Shown: positions 1 through 7,089 of the stretch, piece after piece
Layout of the letters: every line of letters begins with the position of its first letter
How positions within the stretch are numbered: the stretch's first letter is position 1
NCBI GenBank assembly: GCA_948968885.1
Contig: CAREUR010000011.1
Span: forward strand, 1-35,759
Source of the DNA: an uncultured Eubacteriales bacterium
Lineage (GTDB): Bacteria; Bacillota; Clostridia; Oscillospirales; Acutalibacteraceae
Length of the DNA stretch: 35,759 bases
Reading direction: 5' to 3'
Translations under genes and position numbers: made by a program
The notes under the pieces: model-generated
What the model was told of the DNA's origin: nothing
The model's database searches: none
The model's input: the letters and a program-made list of their open reading frames with translations, nothing else

Positions 1-389
1 TGCAGTCCTCAATTACCACTATTCCCGGTATCGGTTTGAATATGGGCGCCATGATTCTTGCGGAAATCGGTGACTTCTCCCGTTTTGATTCTTCCGACAA
101 AGTCCTTGCTTATTCCGGCTTATCGCCGTCTACGTATCAGTCCGGGCAGCTTTCTATGAATGGTGCTTATTCTCATATGGAGAAACGGGGCTCTCGTTAT
201 CTGCGCTATGCCCTCTATAATGCCACAAAGTACGTCTGCCTATGGGAACCATCATTTGCTGCTTATCTTGCTAAGAAACGAGCAGAGGGAAAACATTATA
301 ATGTTGCTATCTCTCACGCTGCAAAGAAACTTGTTCGTCTTATTTTTGCCATGGAAAAGTCTGGACAAGTTTTCCATGCCTCGTCCTAA
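1..389 (+). CDS. IS110-family transposase, C-terminal part (cut by window edge)
   Basis: The frame is open from base 3, so the gene starts before the window. The visible 129 codons match the C-terminal Transposase_20 half of IS110/IS116/IS902 transposases: a TTIPGIG helix-hairpin-helix-like motif, then ILAEIGDFSRF, then LAYSGLSPSTYQSG. This domain holds the catalytic serine region of these DEDD-type recombinases, which move an element as a circular intermediate. The N-terminal DEDD domain lies outside the window, so it is not possible to say whether the element is intact. A terminator follows 25 bases after the stop. The end of the insertion sequence itself cannot be fixed, because IS110 elements usually lack clear terminal inverted repeats. 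Family confidence is high; activity is unknown. Confidence 0.85.
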   Translation, partial: QSSITTIPGIGLNMGAMILAEIGDFSRFDSSDKVLAYSGLSPSTYQSGQLSMNGAYSHMEKRGSRYLRYALYNATKYVCLWEPSFAAYLAKKRAEGKHYNVAISHAAKKLVRLIFAMEKSGQVFHASS

Positions 390-413
390 CCGTCTGTTCC
401 AAATCGATTTTTT

Positions 414-436
414 GAGCGCCTCTTGACGCTCTTTTT
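414..436 (+). terminator. Rho-independent terminator after the IS110 transposase
   Basis: A 5-bp stem GAGCG/CGCTC (414-418 with 427-431) has an 8-base loop and is followed directly by five T. It lies 25 bases after the transposase stop. The stem is short, so strength is uncertain. Confidence 0.5.
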
Positions 437-488
437 GTTACGCCTCTTTTTGATTCCTAACCAATCCAAATTTTTTTATTTTTGGCTA

Positions 489-518
489 TTGACTTTTAAT
501 AGTTAGTCTTTGTTTATA
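489..518 (+). promoter_or_regulatory. Candidate sigma-A promoter of the small membrane protein/SpoIIM-like pair
   Basis: A -35 TTGACT (489-494) and a -10 TTTATA (513-518) are separated by 18 bases. Transcription would start near 525, about 15 bases before the GTG at 540. The match is good at -35 and weaker at -10. Confidence 0.4.
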
Positions 519-539
519 TACTGCGTAAATAATAAAGAC

Positions 540-683
540 GTGACAACTTCTATAATTATTGTAGTTCTATTTTTAGTTACAATTCTTGGTGATGTAGTAT
601 TTAGATACTTAGACATGAAGCAAAACCCCGTACCATTGAACACTCAAGGAAGTCAAATAAATGATAAAAATGAGACAAAATAA
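540..683 (+). CDS. Small single-span membrane protein (47 aa), unknown function
   Basis: A GTG-started frame of 47 codons ends at TAA 681-683. Residues 3-20 form one hydrophobic membrane span (SIIIVVLFLVTILGDVVF), followed by a polar tail rich in N, Q and K. The ribosome site is weak (AAAG about 5 bases upstream). Its end overlaps the next gene's ATG (661) by 23 bases in another frame, which suggests translational coupling. No family was recognised. Membrane peptides of this size beside SpoIIM/DUF95 proteins occur in some bacteriocin immunity and export modules, but nothing here proves that role. The initiation codon is uncertain because the first in-frame ATG (615) would remove the membrane span. 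Confidence 0.4.
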   Translation: MTTSIIIVVLFLVTILGDVVFRYLDMKQNPVPLNTQGSQINDKNETK

Positions 684-1233
684 AAAATATTTTATAAACT
701 TGGTACAATTGCTTATTATAATTGTATTTTTTATAATTGGTATTAATTTTAAAGCAGAAGGCAGCACAATATCGTCAACTATTTTATCCATGCTAACTAA
801 AGTGCAAACCTCAACTCCTTTGCAAAATTTTATTTGGTTGTTAACTCATAATCTTACAGTAATGTTTCTAGTTTTTTAGCTTAGTTACTTCACCTTTGGA
901 ATTATCGGGACTTTTTGGTGCGTTAATAATTCGTTCATGATTGGAGCTTTGGCTAAAGCATATTTTGGCATTATGAGCAGCAGCGCTTGGCTATCGATTT
1001 TGTTTATGGTGCTCGAGCTTATTGCCGCGATATTGGTAACATTGTCAAGTACATATTTTAAACTTGAAAGGCATGATTTTAAAAAGGCATTTAGAAATAA
1101 AATTGATTTTGATGAAATTTATAAAATAGAAAAGAAAAAGCATGAAAAAAGCATTTTATATGTATTTGCAGCCCTTGCGATTGTTTTATTAATCGCAGCA
1201 ATACTAGAAACCATTGTGTTAAGTTCACTTTAA
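661..1233 (+). pseudogene. SpoIIM/DUF95-family membrane protein interrupted by an in-frame TAG
   Basis: One reading frame of 190 codons runs from ATG 661 to TAA 1231-1233, broken only by TAG at 877-879 (codon 73). Both halves are in the same frame, so this is a nonsense codon and not a frameshift. The first half has a membrane span (residues 14-30) and ends in FIWLLTHNLTVMFLVF. The second half continues with LSYFTFGIIGTFW, a NNSFMIGALAKAYFG segment and two further spans, ending in ILETIVLSSL. This layout fits the SpoIIM/DUF95 family: a glycine after the first helix, an HN motif before helix 2, then an N-S-F-x-I-G loop. A restart at ATG 937 would give a 98-aa fragment. A sporulation role should not be assumed, because canonical SpoIIM is longer and sits elsewhere. 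Such proteins also accompany circular-bacteriocin clusters. Confidence 0.55.
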
Positions 1234-1270
1234 AGTCTTTGCTATTTGGCTTCAATCAAAAATCACGAAA

Positions 1271-1301
1271 ACCGAGTTCTTTTTTGAGCTCGGTATTTTT
1301 T
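1271..1301 (+). terminator. Rho-independent terminator after the SpoIIM-like gene
   Basis: A 9-bp stem ACCGAGTTC/GAGCTCGGT (1271-1279 with 1286-1294, one G-T pair) has a T6 loop and is followed by ATTTTTT. It lies 38 bases after the stop at 1233. Confidence 0.75.
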
Positions 1302-1467
1302 ATCCTAATTTGCCTAATAAATCGAAAACATAGTTTGAGCCGCGGGAAAGCAAAATGCCGGTCAGGATGCAACCAACGTAGGGGATATCTGACTCTAAAT
1401 TGAAGTATGACAGCAAGTCCAGCTTGTATGCGACGGCTACGATGATTCCTAAAACCAAAGATAGCAT
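1300..1467 (-). CDS. Small holin-like membrane protein or remnant (55 aa)
   Basis: On the minus strand, ATG at 1465-1467 opens a 55-codon frame: a hydrophobic helix (MLSLVLGIIVAVAYKLDLL), a short loop with SDIPYVG, then CILTGILLSRGSNYVFDLL. The second half (P-Y-x-G-x-x-L-T-G-x-L-x-S-R-G-S-N-x-x-x-D) resembles small two-span membrane proteins annotated as holins or hypothetical proteins in Firmicutes phages. That match is from memory, not a search. The frame stays open upstream without an ATG, and no good ribosome site precedes this ATG, so the N-terminus may be lost. The stop lies inside the terminator of the opposing gene. Given the broken genes on both sides, this is probably decaying prophage-like DNA. 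Confidence 0.35.
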   Translation of the reverse strand: MLSLVLGIIVAVAYKLDLLSYFNLESDIPYVGCILTGILLSRGSNYVFDLLGKLG

Positions 1468-1509
1468 AAATAGGCATTGAAGATTTTGAAAGCAACAAAT
1501 TAAAAAGCT

Positions 1510-1950
1510 TTGTTTTACAGCAAATGTGCAAGGGCTATTATTCGCAATAAATTTTTACAATTGCTAGACGAAATAAGAGAGTTTGAAGAAAAAGCAAAAT
1601 CCGAAAAGATAAAGATTAGCAACAAATCATCAAAAGAAAAGAAGAAAAGGGAATTTTCAAGCATAAAAAGTCGTGGTAAGACGTTTGTAATCACCGCATA
1701 TTTAGTCTATAAAATTAAGGTAAACAAATTAAGAAAACAGCCGCCGGAAAATATAACACTCGGCAAAGCTGAAAAATTAGCTCAAAAGAGTTTGCCGTCG
1801 TATGGGAAAAGCAAATAAAGGGTTTAGAACGAAAACATAACCTTTTCTGAATTAGCAAATTGGTACTATGAAACCGTCGCACCAAATGTGCTTCGAGAGC
1901 AAACTTTGATTTCTAATAAGCGAGCAATGGAAAACTATGCTATTAGTTGA
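1510..1950 (+). pseudogene. Degenerate tyrosine-type site-specific integrase, N-terminal remnant
   Basis: Three pieces in two frames read as the N-terminal half of a phage/ICE-type tyrosine integrase. Frame 1 (from about 1645) has an AP2-like arm-binding stretch: SIKSRGKTFVITAYL, then PPENITLGKAEKLAQ. At the A4 run at 1784-1787 the match jumps to frame 3 (EFAVVWEKQIKGLERKHNL). Near 1838 it returns to frame 1 with the SAM-like core-binding start TFSELANWYYETVAPNVL, and ends at TGA 1948-1950. The catalytic domain (R...H-x-x-R...Y) is absent. The frame-1 stretch 1510-1650 starts with TTG, has no ribosome site, is lysine-rich and was not recognised. This marks a former integration event next to the secreted-protein gene. 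Confidence 0.65.
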
Positions 1951-2076
1951 GAGAGGAACTCAAAAATATAATACCACCGATGTTAGATATTATATTCTGC
2001 AATATAAAAAGGAGTGGAAATACGAAAACCGGGTTCCGGTTTAAAGATAGATTATCTATACTGTGTACTACATATA

Positions 2077-2105
2077 TTGACAAAAAATTCACCATATGTT
2101 AAAAT
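2077..2105 (+). promoter_or_regulatory. Strong sigma-A-type promoter of the 951-aa secreted protein
   Basis: A consensus -35 TTGACA (2077-2082), a 17-base spacer and -10 TAAAAT (2100-2105). Transcription would start near 2112. This rules out the upstream in-frame GTG at 2014 as the start codon and favours ATG 2125 or 2137. Confidence 0.7.
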
Positions 2106-2124
2106 TAATAAAATTATTAATTTT
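2101..2124. promoter_or_regulatory. Perfect inverted repeat overlapping -10 and +1 (operator candidate)
   Basis: AAAATTAATA (2101-2110) is the exact reverse complement of TATTAATTTT (2115-2124), with a 4-base AAAT centre. It covers most of the -10 box and the expected start of transcription, where a repressor would block RNA polymerase. It is AT-only, so chance is a real alternative. Confidence 0.4.
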
Positions 2125-2136
2125 ATGGTGATAAAA

Positions 2137-4992
2137 ATGTTAAATATTGAAAATGAGGGGTTCAAAAAAAAAGAAAAAACTTGCGAAAATCTAAAAAATA
2201 TTTTTAATTTCAATGAAAAGCCACTAAAAAAAGTTGCAAATAATCTTTTTTATTATCTAAAAAATTTCGTCAGCATAATGTTGCTATGCTCAATTGTATT
2301 AAATTTTTCTTTCCCTGCGAAGATTTCAGCTTCTTCGCCAAACGTTGGCGTGCAAGCTGAACAAAGTCAAGATTACGTCCAAGACGACACGGTTCTTCGA
2401 AAAGCTTTAAATACATATTTAGCCAGTGACAGTGAGCTCCTTCAAAAAAGAATCACTCTCGACGAAAAGCAAATTTTAAAACCAATCAGCTCGCATCAGT
2501 TTAAAATAGCCGATAATACAAGCTTTGACGGTACAAGTGGCTCTCAATTGGATTTGTTCGAAAATGATAATTTGGATCAGGCTTTGCTAGGCGTCATGGA
2601 TGCTTTGGTGAATATGAGCAAGGATGATAGCCGCAAATGCAGCCATTTTAAGGGGATTTTGAACAGCCCGGCTCTGATAAACATTTTTGGTAACATAATA
2701 ATTTGCCTTACCGATGGGACTTTGGATTTGCAGCTTAAGCGGATCCAGATTATATCTTATTTGGCCGCTGCAGAGGAGGCTATGGCGAGCGCTAACCTAA
2801 GTGGCAACCAGTTTCTCGGCTTTGTTACGTCTGCCAAAAACGCGTATGAAGTTATCGTTGCTAGGGCGCTTGCGAGCCGAATTATTGAGGAGAATCGAGT
2901 AGAAATTGAGAAACGGATGGGCAGCGAGGGCACCTCTGCTGAAGTTGCGCTTAATTTAAATGTGAACTCTGGCGCGCTGGAGCCAAAACTCAGCTTTGGA
3001 GTAAGTGTAAACGAGGGTGGGACGGAGAAAAATTTTTATCGAATTAACCGAATTGGCAATTTTGGGGGCTCGGTTGCTTTTGGGCTGCCTAAAAGTATAG
3101 ATCTTTCGCTAAATGGCAAACTTGAATTGGCTCAAGTGTTGGTCTGCCGCTCTTTGGAGCAATTTTTAGACAGCAACTCCAAGTTTAGTTCGACGATTTA
3201 TAAACGCGCTCCGAAAATCAAAGACATCGCAAAGGCTAGAAGGCAGATGCAAGATCACGAGCGAATCGTGCTCTCGAACTTTAGGACGTCGATAGAATTT
3301 TATTTGAAGCTTTTGGGGGTGGTGCCGCAGAACGTCCAACTAGCCGTGCCCAAGGTAACAAAGGCATCTATGGCGAACAAAGAATTCACCATTCAAGCTA
3401 CGGCGGGGCTTTCTGCCGATTTAAAAGCGCTCGCTAAGGCTGGGATCAGCGCCAAAGCTAGTGGCACGGGCGGATACACGACTACTCTGGTGTACCATAG
3501 CCACTTGAGCTTGATTAATGCGGACTGCTCGCCTTCCGCGGTTGGTGGGTCGGCCGAAAAGATAATCAGCAAGCTTAAAACTGCCAATTTTCCCATTGTC
3601 ATCGAGTGCCGGACTCATCTGTCAGACGAAGCCAGTGGACAAGCCATTGCTACGCTAGTAAGCCGCGTGAAAGGCGATTTAACCGCGTATAATCAGTGTT
3701 TGTCCGTTATTGCAAACGAGCACGCCACCAAGAAGGAAAAGGCCGACGCAAAGCGCCTTAAGCACGCCACAGAGAGGCGCTGGCTGCCCCAAAGCGTCAC
3801 CGGTCGGCTCAATGTGTTAAAAGCCGCCGTCTCTGTAGCCCCCATGCTTAGAGGCTCATGCGATTTTAGCGATAGCGATAATGAAGAATTGCAAAAATTG
3901 TTTTTCGACCTATATTTTCAGATTTCCGAATTAGAAAAGGTTCAGGCATTGACCCGCTCCATAGTGCCGAAAAAACGGTCTGCAGAGTTTTATACACCGC
4001 ACAAATCCACGTCTTACGGCATTGAAGGCGCCTTCGACTTTGAAATCCCGGGGATTGGTAAGTCAACTGCAAAAATCTTGTACGACGTGACTAACTCTGA
4101 ATTTGGCGACGAAACCAGCAAAGACCTCACGTTTGTCGTCATGCTGCCCGTGCACAATAACAACATCATCGGCCAGCAGGCGTTTCAAAAGGCTCTCGAC
4201 GAAGTGCAAAGAAGGTTGGCGCAGTCCACCAACGAGACCGTGCTGACCATAAACAAAGGTGTTGAATTGCTGGGCGAAAAATTTTGCCCGATGCTAAAAA
4301 ATCTCAATTACACGACGAAAGAACCTCTTTACAAAAGGCTCGCAAAGAAAATCCCCCAAAAATATGCACAGATAACCATTGAGTTCACCCAAACGCCCAC
4401 ATGCAACAGCTTCAGTTTGCCTTTGCCTGGCGAAGAAGTCGTCTGCGATCGTTCTCACATCTGGGCGCTAAAGCGCGTAGTCGCGACCGAGGTAAAGGCA
4501 CTAAATGCGGAAGACTTGAGCGCAGGCCTAGCTTCGGCCAGCATGGCGGGTGAGGTGAAAAAGAATTCCACCGTGATTGGGCCTGATTCGCTCGTATTCT
4601 TGGCAAGCAAGTTCAATAACATCGCACAAGGGCTGCAAGATCGCGCAACTCAAAGTGGCATAAGCGAGCTATGGTCAGACTTTAAAGCCGACCAAGAAGA
4701 TCAGCTAAAAAAGCTTTTTGTGAATATCGATAACCGCGCAAGCAACGCGCGCTACGAACTGCAGTGCATGTATAACGACGTCAGATTGAGCAGTGCCAAC
4801 GCTGTGAGCAAATATCGCTCGAATGATATCGTAGATGAGACCTTTTTGAGCCTTTTGTGCGCTTGCAAAGACTTCTCGAGTGACGCCGCTGAGCTAAACT
4901 ACGCTAAAGCCTCTAAATTGCTAGACGATGTGCTGCAATTAAATTTTGAATATAGCTACGTACCAAGCTACAACCGCTTGCATTCGCTATGA
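2137..4992 (+). CDS. Large secreted protein of unknown function (951 aa)
   Basis: ATG 2137 is chosen because GGTGAT lies just upstream and the promoter at 2077-2105 excludes earlier codons; ATG 2125 is the alternative. A lysine-rich leader of about 40 residues precedes a hydrophobic segment (FVSIMLLCSIVLNFSF), with probable signal cleavage after KISASS. The mature protein has no C-terminal membrane span and no LPxTG motif, so it is likely released or wall-associated without a covalent anchor. Two glycine-rich, alternating-hydrophobic stretches look beta-rich: near VALNLNVNSGALEPKLSFG and near GLSADLKALAKAGISAKASG. They are linked by helical charged segments. No known domain was recognised. 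Upstream is a dead integrase; hisS converges from downstream. The upstream half is AT-rich and the body is less so, which hints that the promoter region may have come with mobile DNA. Confidence 0.85.
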   Translation: MLNIENEGFKKKEKTCENLKNIFNFNEKPLKKVANNLFYYLKNFVSIMLLCSIVLNFSFPAKISASSPNVGVQAEQSQDYVQDDTVLRKALNTYLASDSELLQKRITLDEKQILKPISSHQFKIADNTSFDGTSGSQLDLFENDNLDQALLGVMDALVNMSKDDSRKCSHFKGILNSPALINIFGNIIICLTDGTLDLQLKRIQIISYLAAAEEAMASANLSGNQFLGFVTSAKNAYEVIVARALASRIIEENRVEIEKRMGSEGTSAEVALNLNVNSGALEPKLSFGVSVNEGGTEKNFYRINRIGNFGGSVAFGLPKSIDLSLNGKLELAQVLVCRSLEQFLDSNSKFSSTIYKRAPKIKDIAKARRQMQDHERIVLSNFRTSIEFYLKLLGVVPQNVQLAVPKVTKASMANKEFTIQATAGLSADLKALAKAGISAKASGTGGYTTTLVYHSHLSLINADCSPSAVGGSAEKIISKLKTANFPIVIECRTHLSDEASGQAIATLVSRVKGDLTAYNQCLSVIANEHATKKEKADAKRLKHATERRWLPQSVTGRLNVLKAAVSVAPMLRGSCDFSDSDNEELQKLFFDLYFQISELEKVQALTRSIVPKKRSAEFYTPHKSTSYGIEGAFDFEIPGIGKSTAKILYDVTNSEFGDETSKDLTFVVMLPVHNNNIIGQQAFQKALDEVQRRLAQSTNETVLTINKGVELLGEKFCPMLKNLNYTTKEPLYKRLAKKIPQKYAQITIEFTQTPTCNSFSLPLPGEEVVCDRSHIWALKRVVATEVKALNAEDLSAGLASASMAGEVKKNSTVIGPDSLVFLASKFNNIAQGLQDRATQSGISELWSDFKADQEDQLKKLFVNIDNRASNARYELQCMYNDVRLSSANAVSKYRSNDIVDETFLSLLCACKDFSSDAAELNYAKASKLLDDVLQLNFEYSYVPSYNRLHSL

Positions 4993-5071
4993 GGCTTTTC
5001 AAATTAGGCACATTCGCGTCCAGCTTTCGCAAATTCTTCAACACAACGCTCTGTGTATGGCTTTTTCTGCG

Positions 5072-6352
5072 TCACTGGGCAAAGTTCTTAAGCCAATCTT
5101 GCACAAAAACCTCATCGTTTAGGCCTAGATTAAACTTTTCGCCGGTAGTCATATTTTTAACTTCCGCCTGACCACTTGCAAGCTCCGATTCCCCTAGCAC
5201 CAAGCAGAATCGCGCATTAATTTTGCTCGCGTATTTAAGCTGGGCTTTAAGGCCTCTTTCTGCGACATCCAGCTCCGCATAAACAGAGGCTTTTCGCAAC
5301 TTTTTGGCTAATTCAAAAGCTTTAAAGCCAGCTTCTTTACCAATCGCCGCAATAAATAGATCACAAGGCTTGGGCTCAGGAATATTGACTTTCTGCGATT
5401 CCATCAAAAGTAATAATCGCTCTACTCCCACTCCAAAGCCAACCGCCGGCATTGAAGGTCCTCCAATTTCTTCAATCAAACCGTCATAGCGCCCGCCGCC
5501 ACCACAAACCAAACTTCTTTGCGAATCTGCCTGCGAGACAAACTCAAACACCGTCTTGGTGTAATAATCGAGCCCGCGAACTATCTTTGGGTTGATTTTA
5601 TATTCTATTTTAGAATTATCCAAATACCTCTGCACCGCATCAAAATGCGCCCTGCAATCGTCGCACAAAAAGTCAATAATATCCGGTGCGTTTTGGGCTA
5701 CACTTTGACATTCCGGATTTTTACAGTCAACAATCCGCATCGGATTGCGTTCCAAACGATCAACGCACGTCTTGCACAAATTGTCCTTACGCTCGTAAAA
5801 ATATTTCTTTAGTGCCGCCTGATAATTTTTTCTGCAAACGGGGCATCCAATCGAGTTAATCTCCAGCGTCAAGTTCGAAATCCCAAGGCGGTCAAACAGA
5901 GTCTTTGCCAAACAAATAATTTCAGCGTCCGCCGCCGGCGCACCAGCGCCAAACATCTCCACACCAAACTGGTAAAACTCCCGATACCTCCCAGCCTGCG
6001 GCTTTTCATATCTATAGCAAGGGGTAATATATGTCAATTTTATAGGCAGCGCGTCGTTAAAAAGCCCATGCTCAAGCATTGCACGAGCTGCCGACACCGT
6101 CCCCTCCGGCTTCAACGTCAGCGAGCGCCCGCCTCTGTCGTTAAAGGTGTACATTTCCTTCTGCACAATATCCGTACCGTCGCCAACACCCCGGTCAAAA
6201 AGCTCCGTATGTTCAAAAACCGGTGTTCGAATCTCCTTAAAGCCATACAAACTGGCCTCTTTCAGCATTATATCTTCAACAAACCGCCGCTTATAGCTAT
6301 CTCTTGGCAAAATGTCTTGCGTACCACGAACCGCCTTTGTCAATAAATCCAC
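5072..6352 (-). CDS. hisS: Histidine--tRNA ligase
   Basis: This class II aminoacyl-tRNA synthetase charges tRNA-His with histidine using ATP in the cytoplasm. At 426 aa it has full family length. Visible landmarks: N-terminal AVRGTQDILP, motif 2 with the PCYRYEKPQAGRYREF arginine loop, the HisRS-specific RGLDYYTKTVFEF, and motif 3 GFGVGVERLL. A cysteine pair region (CPVC ... CKTC ... DCKNPEC) in the middle is common in Firmicute HisRS. The C-terminal anticodon-binding domain follows. The start is GTG at 6350-6352 with GGAGGG six bases upstream. It lies downstream of mgsA, behind a terminator, and no clear promoter of its own was found, so read-through or a weak promoter is possible. No T-box leader is visible. 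Confidence 0.97.
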   Translation of the reverse strand: MDLLTKAVRGTQDILPRDSYKRRFVEDIMLKEASLYGFKEIRTPVFEHTELFDRGVGDGTDIVQKEMYTFNDRGGRSLTLKPEGTVSAARAMLEHGLFNDALPIKLTYITPCYRYEKPQAGRYREFYQFGVEMFGAGAPAADAEIICLAKTLFDRLGISNLTLEINSIGCPVCRKNYQAALKKYFYERKDNLCKTCVDRLERNPMRIVDCKNPECQSVAQNAPDIIDFLCDDCRAHFDAVQRYLDNSKIEYKINPKIVRGLDYYTKTVFEFVSQADSQRSLVCGGGGRYDGLIEEIGGPSMPAVGFGVGVERLLLLMESQKVNIPEPKPCDLFIAAIGKEAGFKAFELAKKLRKASVYAELDVAERGLKAQLKYASKINARFCLVLGESELASGQAEVKNMTTGEKFNLGLNDEVFVQDWLKNFAQ

Positions 6353-6382
6353 GTTAAGCCCTCCTCAAAACCTCTTAATAAC

Positions 6383-6415
6383 CAAAAATTAACCGACAAA
6401 CAGCAAATTTGTCGG
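6383..6415 (-). terminator. Rho-independent terminator after the mgsA-like gene
   Basis: On the minus strand an 8-bp stem CCGACAAA/TTTGTCGG (6393-6400 with 6408-6415) has a 7-base loop and is followed by TTAATTTTTGG. It sits between mgsA and hisS. Confidence 0.7.
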
Positions 6416-6439
6416 CCATTTCATTATGTATAAAATTCA

Positions 6440-6844
6440 CTAGCTATGCGGACTGATAATATTTCGCCACTCTAGGTCTCCCCTATCAAGCCCATGTATC
6501 AGCACTTCTGCAGTTGCAATATTCGTCGCCACGGGAATTCCGTGCAAATCGCACAACCGCAACAAGCTCATATCGTTGCCTTCCATGGCGTTAGTTCCCA
6601 TTGGATCCCTAAAAAACAGCAGCATATCAATCTCGTTACAAGTGATCCTCGCCGCAATTTGTTGCATACCGCCCTGTGAGCCGCTCATAAACCGTTGAAT
6701 TTTTAGGCCAGTTGATTCAGTAATAACTTTTCCAGTAATACCGGTCGCGCACAAGTTATGTTTATTAAGAATCCCAGAATAAGCTATGCAAAACTGGACC
6801 ATCAATTCTTTTTTCGCATCATGAGCAATAAGCGCAATATTCAT
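6440..6844 (-). CDS. mgsA: Methylglyoxal synthase-like protein with altered active site
   Basis: The 134-aa product has MgsA length and fold signatures. MNIALIAHD opens the phosphate-binding N-terminus, CATGITG is the phosphate loop, and SGSQGG, FFRDP and IPVATNIATAE follow. MgsA turns dihydroxyacetone phosphate into methylglyoxal and phosphate, a bypass of lower glycolysis. The start ATG 6844 has AGGAGTG eight bases upstream; a longer frame to 6952 would begin at the likely transcription start. Oddity: the catalytic Asp of E. coli MgsA (Asp71, in GGDQQ) is Met60 here (GGMQQ). The His98/Asp101 pair is replaced by Met87 and Asn90, while Asp91 is kept as Asp80. The protein may therefore not be a methylglyoxal synthase; a sensor, or an enzyme with another chemistry on the same scaffold, is possible. 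The gene has its own promoter and terminator. Confidence 0.85.
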   Translation of the reverse strand: MNIALIAHDAKKELMVQFCIAYSGILNKHNLCATGITGKVITESTGLKIQRFMSGSQGGMQQIAARITCNEIDMLLFFRDPMGTNAMEGNDMSLLRLCDLHGIPVATNIATAEVLIHGLDRGDLEWRNIISPHS

Positions 6845-6907
6845 AAAAAAGTCACTCCTAATATAAATCACACCAAAAAGCATGAACAAACTAAAATAAC
6901 CGTGTTT

Positions 6908-6940
6908 AAAAAATTCAAAAATCCACAACATATAGTGGAT
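6908..6940 (-). promoter_or_regulatory. Terminator-like hairpin in the mgsA leader (possible attenuator)
   Basis: Between the mgsA promoter and start codon, the minus strand carries ATCCAC/GTGGAT (6921-6926 with 6935-6940, 8-base loop). It is followed by a T-rich run of about 13 bases (TTTTGAATTTTTT). This looks like a weak intrinsic terminator inside the 5' leader. No competing antiterminator helix was worked out. Confidence 0.35.
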
Positions 6941-6958
6941 AAAATCACTCACACATAC

Positions 6959-6987
6959 ATGATATCACATAAAAAACCTAATTTCAA
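6959..6987 (-). promoter_or_regulatory. Sigma-A promoter of the mgsA-like gene
   Basis: On the minus strand -35 TTGAAA (6982-6987), a 17-base spacer and -10 TATCAT (6959-6964) preceded by an extended TG element. Transcription would start near 6952, giving a leader of about 108 bases. Confidence 0.6.
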
Positions 6988-7089
6988 TAATTTTTTAACA
7001 ATAATGCAAAAATTTACAATCAACAAGGTGATTATACAATTTTTAAGGCTCAAAAAGCAAGCATTTTTCTATAAAGTGCGGATAAAAAT

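Noticed and set aside
877..879. Selenocysteine or pyrrolysine decoding of the TAG.
   Set aside because: Selenocysteine uses TGA; no second in-frame TAG or pyl genes are visible, and the surrounding DNA is full of broken genes.
2014..2136. GTG at 2014 as start of the large secreted protein (992 aa).
   Set aside because: A near-consensus promoter at 2077-2105 would start RNA downstream of it, and the codon has a poor context compared with ATG 2137.
6353..6440. T-box riboswitch in front of hisS.
   Set aside because: The gap is under 90 bases, has no T-box sequence (TGGNACCGCG-like) and the only hairpin is the mgsA terminator.
6845..6952. N-terminal extension of the mgsA-like protein to 6952 (170 aa).
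   Set aside because: It would begin at the predicted transcription start, has no family similarity, and ATG 6844 has a proper ribosome site.
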